Assembly (NCBI GenBank): GCA_032622095.1
Contig: CP136061.1
Coordinates: forward strand, 196,774,935 to 196,838,934
DNA length: 64,000 nt
Source: Siphonodentalium dalli
Taxonomy: Eukaryota > Mollusca > Scaphopoda > Gadilida > Siphonodentaliidae
Reading direction: 5' to 3'
Below, one piece after another: positions 46,989 through 58,799 of the stretch. Under the pieces are notes generated by a model that was given only the letters and a program-made list of their open reading frames with translations, was not told the DNA's origin and did no database searches. The number at the start of each line of letters is the position of its first letter. Positions within the stretch are counted from its first letter, which is position 1. The translations under genes and the position numbers were made by a program.

Positions 46989-49782
46989 TCTATATTTGCG
47001 AATGTCTGTCTGTCTGTCTGTCTGTGTTCTATAGAAATTCACAGGGGACCATCTAGATGATGCCAAAGGGATCTACTAGGGGTAGCTTTTTACGAGAAAG
47101 ATAATGGTCGGGGTTAGAATTTTCTAAAGTGACGCCGTTGTTGTCAGGGGCAGAAAAGGGGGAGGGGCAGAACAAAATTTGTCGCCGATTGCCACCAAAC
47201 TTATATATAATCATCCCCATAATACGAGGAATATAATGGCGTGGTTTAAATATGGCAAAAGTCGCACCGTTCGCGTCAGGGGTGCCCAGAGGGGGGGGGG
47301 GGCAGATTTTTTTTCTGTTGCCGATTGCCACGAAACTTACATATAATCATCCCCATGATATGAAAAATCAACGGTGTGGTTTAAATATGTCAAAAGTGGC
47401 GTCGTTTGAGTCAGGAATGAACGGAAGGGGAGAGGGGCACCAAAATTGATAAAACTAATTTTCGCGCCGATTTCCACCAAATTGATATATATTCTTCTTC
47501 ATGATACAAGTAATCTAATTGTGCGATTTAACAACGCCAAATTGTTGTTTTTGGATGAGAGATTGGGAGGGGTGGGCACTAAATTTGATAATAAGTCGCC
47601 GATTGCCACCACACTTATACAAAATCATCCCCATGGTATGAGGAGTCTAATGGTGTAGCTTTTATCTGTCAAATGTGGCCTCATTCGATTCATGGTTGCA
47701 TTGAAAGGGACAGGGGCACCAAAATTGATGCACAATTTTTTTAGCGCCAATTTCCACCAAATTGATACACGTTCTTATCCATGATACGAGGAATATAATC
47801 ATGATTTAAAGAGCCATAGTGGTGCTGTTTGGGTAAGATATGGAGAGGGGAGGGATTGGCATCAAATTTGATAAAAAAATTTGTTTAGTCGGCGATTATC
47901 ACCAAACTTATAAACAATCATCTCCATGATATCAGGAGTGTAATCGTGTGGTTTTAGGATGTCACAAGTGGGGCCATTCGAGTCAGTGGCGTATAGAGAT
48001 GAGAGGGACACAAAAAAATTATGTTTAGTGCCGATTTCCACCAGATTGATACATATTCTTCTCCGTGATACGAGGAATCTTATCGTGTGGTTTAGATACA
48101 CCAAATTGGTGCCCTATGGGTGAGATATATGGGGACCTTAATTTTGATACGAATTTGTATACTCGCCAATTTTCACCAATTTCATATATATGCATCTCTA
48201 ATCTCTAATGAGTCTTAGTGTGTGCAGCTTGAGTCCGAAATAGGGACGTGAGGGTCACCAAAACTGATACAAAATATTTTTAGTACCAATTACCATCAAA
48301 TTCAGACACGTTCTTCTCAAATGATAAAAGAAATAAAAGCGTGCTGTCTGTCTGTCTTTTTGTCTGTCTGTGTGCGTTCTATATATAACTTCTCGCGGTA
48401 CAATCGAGATGGCACCAATGCGTTCTAAGAGGGGTAATTGTTTACAAAGAAGATAATGGTGCGGGTTAAAATTTTCTAAAATGACGCTGTTGGTGGGATG
48501 GGAAATTTAAAAAATATGGTGAAATAGTTTTGTCGCTGATTTCCACGAAACGAATACATAATCACCTTCCCAATATGGTGTTGTTCGAGTCAGCGTTGCA
48601 TCAACAATTGATTTAATAAACCAAATTCCACCAAATTCATACACTTTTTTCTCTAAAGATATACCATGAATTAAATCACATTTGGTGTCGTTTGCGTCAC
48701 GGATGGCGAGCGGATATGCACTATCATTGATAATTCTTGCTATTCGCCGATATCCACATATAAGATATATACAGTCACCAGGCCATCTCCATATCATTTT
48801 AAGTAGTTGGGCGTTCACATTTCACAATCCCGACATATGGTGACCCACATAAGTCACTTGAACAATTATATCTTCTTAACAGTCATATTTATATGGGAAT
48901 GGCAATCAAGGCATTCACACAATGAGCTAGCAAAAAGAGATAACTAGAAGAAGCATTAAACGTATATTTATCATTCTATTGAAGAGATACATATATTCGT
49001 GCAAACTGAGAGACCTCGAACCGTCAGAGGATTGCATATATATAATAACAAAATTTAGTGTGTTCCATTCAATACAGTTTCCACAAAAAGTTACAATTTG
49101 TCAACAGACATGGAAGGCCTGTTCAAAAATAGTGGTCACAGTGTGCAGTCAAATATAGTTTCTTCTGATATACAAGAAAATGCAGTTAGTATCACAAGAC
49201 TTTTCAGGATCATACCAATACTGACATCTGACAAGGGTTTTAGAACAGACTCATCGACTGACATAAACAACTCAAAATCTCGCTCTGTGCCTGGCACATG
49301 TAGCTGATATATGTGCGCAGCAACATTTCGTTTATATAGCACCATGAACAGATGAGCACCTGGGAATTTCTTTGAAACATCTGTATCTTCGTGGAGATAT
49401 GATAGCCAGGTGTCATCGAGATCTTAGTTCAACCCACTAGATTGATTGATACATCTCAATATGTAAAACCCAATTATCATCTTTTATCGAACTAATGTGT
49501 TTATGATGTTCATGTATCATATTATAACGTCTAATGTATACGCAGTTGTAAATAAATAAATACTTCATTATTGGTGGAACGGATTAATCGCGATAAACAG
49601 AATGACAATTGACAAGGTGAGCCACTACTTATATTGCATGACTGTAATAATCATGTGTTGTGATGCTATTTGAATATACAATTTATGAGAAAACGTATAA
49701 CACTTTAATCAAGAGCATTCTATATTCCCAACAAATATCCACAGCATACATTAACCTGGGCAACGCCGGGTAACCCTGCTAG
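46989..49782 (+). mobile_element. Helitron H3 (2.79 kb), second of a tandem pair
   Basis: It starts six bases after the CTAG end of H2, in the same orientation, and has the same ends. It differs from H2 by point changes and small deletions (for example about 28 bp missing near 49334). The insert is retained at 49096-49298 with its frame open. Confidence 0.8.
49096..49298 (+). other. Coding-like insert in Helitron H3
   Basis: Counterpart of 46274-46476. The frame remains open despite several base changes, with mainly conservative replacements by eye (Ser to Ile, Leu to Ile, Pro to Ser). Not a proven gene. Confidence 0.4.
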
Positions 49783-51640
49783 TATCATATATATTCATAA
49801 ACCATGGTTCTACATTCCCGGTATGAGAACATTAAGATATTTTAACCTGAAAATTGCATAAATCCTAACATCTTGCGGTCTAACTCCAGACAAATGCACA
49901 CTGTTAAGGACAAGAGACCAGGACACACCGGGCCGACCACCGGTACACATGATAATGTAAAAATATGTTGATACGGGGCGAATACGCAAGTCACTCACTG
50001 ACTAGTGACTATACAATAACTTAAATGAGTATGTGGGACTAGTATGCATATGATACAACATTTTTTTAATACATTTGCTTGAAAACTGTAAAAAAAATTA
50101 TTCGACAACGATAATCTGTATTTAAGCATTCCGGCTAATCTGCCATCCGTAACATTACTTCGTACTCAACAGACTTTCAGATAATGGAAATCTGGTTACC
50201 TTATTCTACGACTCAGAGACTATATAAACAATCAACAACATTTGAGTATAGTATCCCTTTAAATCAATTGTCTTTCGTCGGAAAGGTGTGGTGTATATGT
50301 ATATGTCGTTTTCGCTGGGCTAGCATTACCCACTGTCTGGTATCAGTACGGTTGACTCATGTTTAGACGTTTCCGGTTTCGTCGCAAAGACAGAAACTCG
50401 ACGGTATACAACCGACTAAAATGCTTGATTTTAGATGTTCAGACCGTCGTACCATAATGGAATCTTGGTCGGGTATGTTCAGGATATGTTAACAGTGCAC
50501 AGGAAACTAACCAGAGTTATATAATGTCATACTTTGTTAGATTATAGATAGCACAATTGAATCGAGAATTTTGCATATTTTTGTACAAAATTCGCTTTCA
50601 AATCAGTTTTACAAGTGTTTTATCCAATTATAATCTTGCAGGTCATATATAATTCGTAATGTTTATCAAACAATAATCCGTAACCATTTGTCCATTCGGG
50701 TGTGTTGTATAGTAGAAAAAAGTATATTTTGGATGGTCATCGACGAATTTTTGTGTACGGTTTACAACGCAGCTAGTGTACGGTTGATCAGCATTTTTGA
50801 ACATTCTCATCTATTGCAATCTCAATGGGCTATTCCGCACGATTACGGGGCCGATAGAATAAATCTTGTGAAATCAGGTAGACAATTCCAATCTTTCGTC
50901 AATATTGTTTTGCGTTTGGGTGTAAGTGGCATAATTACCCACTGGCAGACTTTCAGAAACGGTTCCACGGAGGAGTTGTGTATTCCAAATGTTAACATGC
51001 TCACAATTGAACTACATATATATAGATTAAGTATCATGTTCAGGTATAGTAAGATTCATTGCCAAATTGTGCAAGTATATACAGTCTGTGAAAACTCAAC
51101 TGTTCACGTTCACTATATTTTAGCACACATGCGCTATTTATATAGTCAGAGTCTTATCTATTTATGTATTATTTATTTTGTGTGCGCGTTTGTGGCAACC
51201 ACAACTAACCAAGCATAGAGTTTTCTTACCTGTGAACAAAACGAAAACAAACAGAACATGCGTGGACCAAAAATCCGAAAACATGCAACAAAACTTTAAA
51301 AAGATAAAACATAAACTGCACGATATAGTGTTCTCTTAATCCGCAAAGCCACGACAGGACCATACAATAGGCTATTTTTTTCTAGTAGAATACAAAACGT
51401 ATAGACAATTAAATAATGAGTTCAATTCATATTTGAAAACAATTGCATGGTCAGATATATAGTTTTAGTGTTCAAGATATTTTTAAACGTGTATAGTAAA
51501 TTTAAACATGCAGCATTTTAACATTTTCGGCTTTGTATTGGACCCCTATAGTGGTCAGATACGACCGTAAGGATGGAGAGAACACTATACTCGTAAACAA
51601 ACCGAAGATAAAAATCATAATAATCAACTATTTGTCGCCC
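49783..51640. other. Intron sequence; one long open frame
   Basis: A plus frame of 176 codons (50688-51218) is longer than expected by chance at this AT content but has no recognised motif, weak start context and no splice pair. 50330-50390 is inverted relative to 52705-52765 (shared 'ctgtctggtatcagtacgg'). Confidence 0.3.
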
Positions 51641-52086
51641 AGTAAAGGCTTGTCCACTGACCTGCGTAATGCATGCGTGTACACGTAAGGGTGCGTATAT
51701 AATGGCTGATCGATGGGTCTATATGAGGGATCATCTAAGTGGTTAGCACTTGTCCTCCGATCCCTTTAAAATAGCCTATATATGTATTACATGTATTTTA
51801 TATAAATGTACTATTTAGAGCAAATACAATATGTTTAAACTACAGACGATGTCCGTCAAGTGCGTCATGATTTTGTCAAACAATCAAATACTTTATTCTT
51901 TCACCCATTAAACAAATTGCACAAATAAGAAGATGTTACATAAATAGTCAAGCGGATAGTTAACTCATGTCTGTGAACGGTCTTGACGCCGTGCGTAATG
52001 CGTAATGCGTAATGCGTATAGACCCATCAGCCATACGCACCCTTACGCACGCACGCTTTACGCAGGTATGTGGACGAGCCTTGAGA
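51641..52086. mobile_element. Foldback element with GCGTAAT repeats
   Basis: Arms 51645-51725 and 52010-52085 are inverted copies (AAGG/CTCGTCCAC-type ends; shared 'gtaagggtgcgtat'). A GCGTAAT run (three to four copies) lies at 51992-52018. Confidence 0.65.
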
Positions 52087-52959
52087 TAGGCCTACATAAT
52101 TATACATATATAATTATGTAGTAGATAAGCAATTTTATTGTTGCCGGATTCCAAATCACGAACAAAACAATTAAATTTAGATTTGTCACATTTATTATTT
52201 GTCCAACATCACGTGGTATATATCCCAGAGAACGATTTTAAAAGAAAATTGGGTTAGTATTTATCCACACGATTTTGCGATAAACCGTACACACAATCAC
52301 AATCTTTGACATCTAAACCGTACACTTTTTTAACAACACCACCTGTTGCAAAACAGGCACTATATCACCAAAAATGTATATTAAAGACAAGTGAAACTTC
52401 GTATGTGTCAGAGAAGGTTCCTAGTTCGCGATGGATGTTTTGTGTGGTGAATTGCTTTGCTGAAACATTGTGAATACAATCCTAGATGATTTATTTTTCT
52501 CGATTTTTTCTTTTTTTCCACTTTTTACTTGGCATAAACCACGATCGTATCGCCGTATGAAATCATTTTGCGAGCGACTTTCAGTGTACATAGAAACAAA
52601 ATAATACAGGAACAACAACTGACTATATTGTCAATCCAAAAATCCGCGCATAATGTATTTATTAAGCAAAAAAGTGTGCCTACCGCGACAACAAAAATTC
52701 GAGATCCGACGAAAGCGGAAACGTCTAAACATGAGTCAGCCGTACTGATACCAGACAGTGCATTACCTAGTTATTTAAAATTCCACACATGACGATGTTA
52801 TTTTAACAATTTATTCAAAAGACCTGAAAGACAAGGATTATATTACTTATTCGTGTCTATATTTCTGGTCGCTTTGTGGTTATATTTCACTATTTACTTT
52901 ATCAACTAAATCAAAAAAAAAATGTTTTCCTAAATGTATATAATAACCCTTTGTGTCGG
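52087..52959. other. Intron sequence, no gene
   Basis: AT-rich. Contains the right partner (52705-52765) of the inverted pair with 50330-50390. Confidence 0.4.
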
Positions 52960-53350
52960 GTAATTTTAAAGTGATGAGAAACTCTTTGGTATAGGGTGAT
53001 TAAATAAAAAGTGATAATAATCCTGCTCAAATTAGTAATTTTTGCAAATATTATATCCAAAATGACAATTAACACACACGGTCATTCTTATATAGTAATT
53101 GAATGCAGTGACTCTCGGTGGCGAAATAGTTTTCGTTAGTTTATCGCCGATTGTTTCGACCCGAATCGGGAAGTAAATATTTACAATTTAGCGTAGTTCC
53201 GACGATGTTTTCTATGCAGTTGTATACGGTCGATTTGCTTGAGATTTTCGGCGATGTTAGTAGAATACTACATTCCTCCAGTTAACATAGCGCCTGAGTA
53301 CTAACTTATCAGTGTATCATATCGGAACAAGTCCATAATATGTCTTTAAC
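52960..53350. mobile_element. Sister of the nested repeat at 42405-42790
   Basis: Same order of blocks and similar length; diverged by about 15-20% by eye. It ends about 50 bp before TSP1 exon B. Confidence 0.65.
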
Positions 53351-53401
53351 ATAAGAACATTAGGAACACAATATTTACATAGTGCTTTTCCGATATTCCA
53401 G

Positions 53402-53542
53402 TCCAGCATTGGTCATCCTGGTCAGATGAAGAGTGTCCGGAATCGTGTTTGAGGTCTGATACAAGATACTGCATGATCGAACCTTGCGTTGGCGAGACGT
53501 CAAGAACAGTTGATTGTTATGGAGCTCTGTGTCCTAACCAAG
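53402..53542 (+). CDS. TSP1-domain exon B
   Basis: 141 bp, phase 1-1: acceptor cgatattccag|, donor AAG|GTACAT (weaker than the others). It encodes a diverged TSP1 repeat: H-W-S-S-W-S-D-E-E-C, P-E-S-C, then R-Y-C, I-E-P-C-V, D-C and G-A-L-C-P. Six cysteines and the W-x2-W motif remain, but the C-G-x-G turn and most of the Arg ladder between the Trp layers are missing and spacing is shortened. So it is either a degenerate repeat or an atypical TSP1 subtype. Frame and phase agree with exons A and C. Confidence 0.7.
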
Positions 53543-55159
53543 GTACATAATTAGTCATAGACTACACAGTGTGACCCCGGTAACACTCAATTGGTAAGGT
53601 GATTGGCAGATAGGTCGACTCGTTCAAGTTCAAGTTTTTATTTGTAATGTATATATCAACATAACAATGGTAAAAAAGTAACAAACAACAAATAGCGGTA
53701 ATACATTACTGGGTGGTGGCATTGCCTTCTGGTCGTCTTCATGCCATCTCCCAGGACAAAACTTCCTTTCTGGCTCGGAACTCCCCTGGTCAGTGGTCAT
53801 ACTTTCAAATTAAACTTGTGCTTAAATGACATTGCAACTTTTATCAACAACATAGTAATGCTACTGCAATATCATTGGATAATAATTATTGCAGTTTTTT
53901 CATTTAATGAAAATTGTTGAATGAAAATGAAATTGATGATGAGACAGAACAAGTGTCTAAATATCTAAACAGATATCAGTTTCCTATAATTTGTTAGTGA
54001 TATGTTACATGTTATGACATGACATGACGCCTGGACAGCAATCATGACAATATAAGTTTTTACATTCAACTTTTTCAAGGTAAGACTCAATTAACTCTAG
54101 TGTAACCTGGCGTTTAAAGTTGGTACGTGGCATACTCGTGTAGCGGGACATGTTTATCAATAGTTTCCCTGTGTTGGTGGTTTCTACGTGCAGTGATGAT
54201 TTCCCGGGAAGTGGCGATATAGTAGTTTAAGGGTATATTAACCCAATTTGATAAGATTTTTCAACAGTTGGAAATGTCATGCATAACAAATTATTCTGAT
54301 ATTTGTATTTATATTTTAATAAATATTCAGTCTAAAATCTGTTTTGACCAGGATTTGAGTACTTTCCTGCAATCAGTGGAACATTGAGACCAAAATGGTA
54401 ATCAGTTGAAGATTTCGAAGCATAAATATTGTTTTTGGTTGGAATAACTTGAAATATCATTTGCAATAATTAAACTTGGGTGGATGCAGTTTCCCATAGC
54501 CATATAAACCGTTTGTGTACGTACACTCTTAAAACAATTGGTACTCTAGAGTACATACGTAGGTACTAAGCTTTGTCCCAGTGGGAGTACCTAATTGTTG
54601 GTACTCTAGAGTACCTACTCAATATTTAGGTCACCGATGCCACGACGCACACGATATGAAGTGCCAAGAAATACACGCTTTCTTGACACGCCCATTATAT
54701 TATCTGAAGTACCAAATATCAAGACAGGTACTCTGAAGTATTTATATACTATGCATAGTACCTAGCAATGTGGTACTTCAGAGAACCAAACATATAGGTA
54801 CTATGCGGAGAACCTGCCCATATACCAAGCACTCGAAAGTACGAAAAATGGCCTACTGCAAATTTAACAATGTGGCATGTTAGATTCCAAATGATGCTAC
54901 GGCGTTTAAACATCGAAATAAGTACAAAACCACATGGACTCCCTTGCATAGTGCTAAATGAAATATTCCGAATTATACATGTATTACTTTTATTAGTATA
55001 GAACCTTGATCGTGTTTTTGTACCGTACTTAATTCAAGGTTTAATATCTCGATTTCAGGATTTCCCTGAACTGTTCCCTGCATGTGGAGTAAAATTGGTC
55101 TGAATGTCTAAAATAATCGGCCAAATTTCTTAATTTGTGTGCAATAATATTAAAGTAAA
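53543..55159. other. Intron sequence; palindromic GGTACTCTAGAGTACC sites
   Basis: GGTACTCTAGAGTAC occurs at 54540 and again 60 bp later at 54600, with related GGTACTCTGAAGTA and GGTACTTCAGAGAACC at 54726-54790. No gene. Confidence 0.5.
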
Positions 55160-55860
55160 CATAAATCAAATATCTTAAACAGGTCTGGATGAAACACCAA
55201 TCCATCAAGAATAGCCCGATAAATAATCGCAAACTACTTTGCAATAAATATATGCGATTTAGTGCAAAGGTTTTCGATTGATCACAAAGGTTTGCGATTA
55301 ATCGCAATGGTTTGTGATTTATCGCAGATATATTTTTATGCATTGACACTAAAGGGCTTGAACGGTATAAATATAAATCAGACATCTTCAACAGGTCTGG
55401 GTAAACCACCAATCGATGTATAATAGCACGGTTTGGGCTAAAATAGACCGATCGGTCTTTCACAGCCAGCATGCATGTGTGATAAGGGGAGCAAACCTTT
55501 GCGATAAATCACAAAACAACTTTGCGAAAAATCACAAACACCTTTGCAATAACTCGCAAACCTTTGCGATAAATCTCAAGCATCTTTACGATAACTATAA
55601 AACTACTTGGTGATTATACTTTACAATTTATCGCAAACATGTTTGAGATTTATCACAAAGGTTTGTGATTTATTGCAGATATATTTGTATGCGTTGGCAC
55701 TAATTCATTGGGCTTGAACCGTATAAACATAATAAATCAGACATCTTAAACAGGTCTTGATGAACCAAAAATCGATCTGCATGTATAATAGCATGGTTCG
55801 GGCTAAAATAGACTGATCGGTCTTTCACAGCCAACATGCATGTGGGACACGGGTAGCAAA
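55160..55860. repeat. Nested duplicated repeats with CTTTGCGATAAATCACAAA
   Basis: About three copies of a block containing 'cagacatctt(a/c)aacaggtct' (near 55167, 55380 and 55738) and 'gaccgatcggtctttcacagcca' in two. Between them are minisatellite units of about 18 bp (TTTGCGATAAATCACAAA and inverted forms). The 143-codon minus frame here is a by-product. Confidence 0.7.
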
Positions 55861-58664
55861 CCAATACTTAAAACAAAATTAATTCTGATCTCTTTCGCAG
55901 GACACCATATAATTATTTACTGAGAATATTCAAAATAAACATACATTACATGTATACAGATATTCAAACAAACAGATTCAAATTGTCAAGAAATTTAGAG
56001 TTCCCCACTCTTGCAACAGTGAGCACTTTGCCAGGAAGACCGATCGGTCTATTTTAGCCCGATCAGGCTATTATAGTTAATCTGTGGTCCACGCAGACCT
56101 TTCTTTATACCCATAATAAATGTTCCAGAGCCTGACGTACAGTATGTAAATAGCATGCGATAAGCAAAATACTCAACAATGGGGAGACCATTAACTTTGG
56201 TTAATTAAAAGTGACACCATGTTGTTTGCAAAATACCGTTATAGTACTCACTAGTCCTCGCCACAATATTTTGGTGTTGAATGGGTCACCGGAATTATTA
56301 TCACTCTCCCAAACAAATCGCCACAGTGTTGAGTGTTTTGCGTATCGTACACTTCCAATGTGATGTATCGGTACATGTATATGAACAAATGCTAAGATAA
56401 CACAAAGAGAGTTTAATGTATTTAATATATGATCAAGTTTGGTACAGCCATAGTGAATAAATTATTCTCCATTCGCATCTACGCGTCAACGAGTCAATGT
56501 TATTTCCTGATCACCAGAGCCATATAATGTAGAATTTCGCGAATATGGTTTCCAGTTATGGAAGACTCAGGTTATTTCCTAGCAAAGCGGATATAACCGA
56601 ATCGTTCAGAATGATAGCCACACATGTTTTTATAAGAACATGATGCATCTGGAAATTGTAATGGTCTACATGTACATGTATGTATATAGCTATGCTCTAA
56701 TTGACCCCCCCCCTCTTAATGATGATGACCACCGATTTTACTCGACCGCGTTGATGCTATTAACCATGATCAATGACAATCCTACCATGGATGACCTTCA
56801 TACCTTTTTAAAGTCAGCATTATAACCACCACATAGTGTATATTTCTGGCATGGATTGACACTGCATCGATGATGCAGTTGCGAATGTCGGTCAGTAACC
56901 CAACTTCAAATGTTGATTTCACTGTAAACAAATTATTAATTGATACATATGTATATTGTTTTGTGTATATTTAACACGGTGCATGGCGCTCACAAAAAGC
57001 TGGACTTTGTGTAAGGTGGCCATTTGAACAATTAATACAGTGGTCGCAAAATATTATTACTAATACCGTAGTATGATTACCGGCGGTTGCCACATGTCAA
57101 CCACTTGACCATGGTTGAACGGCGGTATGGTATAACCGGTGCCATTAACGCTCTACAACCTTGTTAAAGGTGACGATTAATTAGAGCATAGCTGTAGTAC
57201 GTTACCGATACAGTGAACAAAGTCAAATTCTAATAAAAGCTTGTGACGGATTAAGTGATAATGTGTGTCCCAGAATTGGATCCGTGTCTCCGAGATTATC
57301 CGTCATCCCATACATATATCACAACAATATCACAGCGTCAACGTCGTTTCGATCAAAAGAATAGCAGACTCCCATTATCCCATAACTGGGCGATATGTTA
57401 TGCCGTATAAGAAAAATATCAATCGTGGTTATACCACTGTGGTTGAATGGCGGTACAACTGCGGTCATTAACGGCCTACAACCAGTCCATGCATACATCA
57501 CAACACTAGGCCTATAAATCAGTTCGTCGCAGACTCCGTAGAAACATTCAAAACAATCTTCAGCAGACTCCGAAACTGGTAGACATGGCCACACATATGT
57601 TTCAATGAAATATGATGTATCATGAGACGAGTGACTGATCTGTGTCCACACGTCAGTTCGCGATAATTAATTCCGAAGAAGACAATATCGACACACCATT
57701 CTGACTAAACTTTCTCAGTTTCTTCGTTGTTGTTTATATTGTCATGTACTAATCATTGGTTGACATCATAACTTTGGGGAATTATTCTCGTGTCAATACC
57801 AAGTGTAACACCTACAACAGCATTGGCTTGGACAGCTGTTGGAATGTTGTAAACAGTGACAGTCGAATTAACAACTCGAAAATATCACCATCGACCGGTT
57901 TTTGTAGTTTAAAAGCTTCCCCGATTCACACCCAGACCCAAATCAAACAGTGTTTACATTATTCCAGAACTTCTACAACACAAGAAGTAACCTATTTGAT
58001 CCAATTTTGCCAAATTTTGCCAAAATAAATTCATTTTTCATTTCAATTTTCACGCCTTCGTTGTAACTTAGCAACCGGCAAATTATTATTGTTTCATTTT
58101 AGGCCACACTAAAACTTCAAATGTGTACCTGTAAGTCGAGGCCGAATTCGCCTTTAAATAAAAAATGCAAGCGGGTGTTGCGTCGCGTTTCTCCGTTGTT
58201 ATAAGATGCTTGTAAACGATAGATCGATGACAGCGAGTCGATGAGTGGCCATTTTTTCACTTTAATTTTATCATTTGCACACGACACTCGATATCGACAC
58301 ACGTGACGGTCTCACCCAATCAGCTTGGAGCCAACGATCAGGTTATGTGCGGAACCTATCATCTAGGTTTTATAGCGTTAAACAGGTTCTAAAGGCGTAT
58401 AGTACCAAACTGTTAGGCACTACAGGAGCTATAGGTTCTTTGGAGTACCTAAATCAATTGCTTTATTTAAGAGTGTATTACCTGAAAATTTCGCACCAAT
58501 TGATAGGAATCTTCCCACAGCTGTGTGATGTGTTCGTCTTTCTGTCGTCTGTTCATTTGTTCTGAACATCCCTCTAGATGAATCCATTCTAACTTTTAAA
58601 ATTGATGGGACAATCCACTCAGTGGGAGAATTGTTAATCATAATTAACGATGTTGTGATTACAG
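55861..58664. other. Intron sequence, no gene
   Basis: A direct repeat with 'ggttgaa(c/t)ggcggta' and 'cattaacg(c/g)(t/c)ctacaacc' lies near 57113 and 57440. The frame at 57756-58028 and the AATAAA near 58024 are not supported as a gene. Confidence 0.4.
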
Positions 58665-58799
58665 GCATGTGGTCGGAGTGGTCAGAAGGTTATTGTAATG
58701 CGTTATGTGGCCAGGGCACAAGGACGAGGCACAGAACATGCACTGGACAATGTGATGGCAGTAGCAGGAATGTGTCCCAGTGCACCAAGAAGTGTTGGG
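58665..58799 (+). CDS. TSP1-domain exon C
   Basis: 135 bp, phase 1-1: acceptor gtgattacag|, donor G|GTATGT. It encodes a canonical TSP1 repeat: M-W-S-E-W-S-E-G-Y-C, N-A-L-C-G-Q-G-T-R-T-R-H-R-T-C, G-Q-C, Q-C and K-K-C-W. The W-x2-W, C-G-x-G and R-x-R-x-R ladder are all present with six cysteines. It lacks the Ser/Thr directly before C-G (it has Leu), so that O-fucose site is absent, and it has one N-x-S sequon (N-V-S). No stop follows before the donor, so the gene goes on, either within 58.8-60.3 kb or beyond the satellite. Domain identity certain; protein name not. Confidence 0.9.

Noticed and set aside
55041-55472. 143-codon minus-strand frame
   Set aside because: Runs over duplicated minisatellite blocks; no motif.
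57756-58028. 90-codon frame followed by AATAAA, as a possible terminal exon
   Set aside because: No good acceptor in the phase needed by the TSP1 gene and no recognisable domain.
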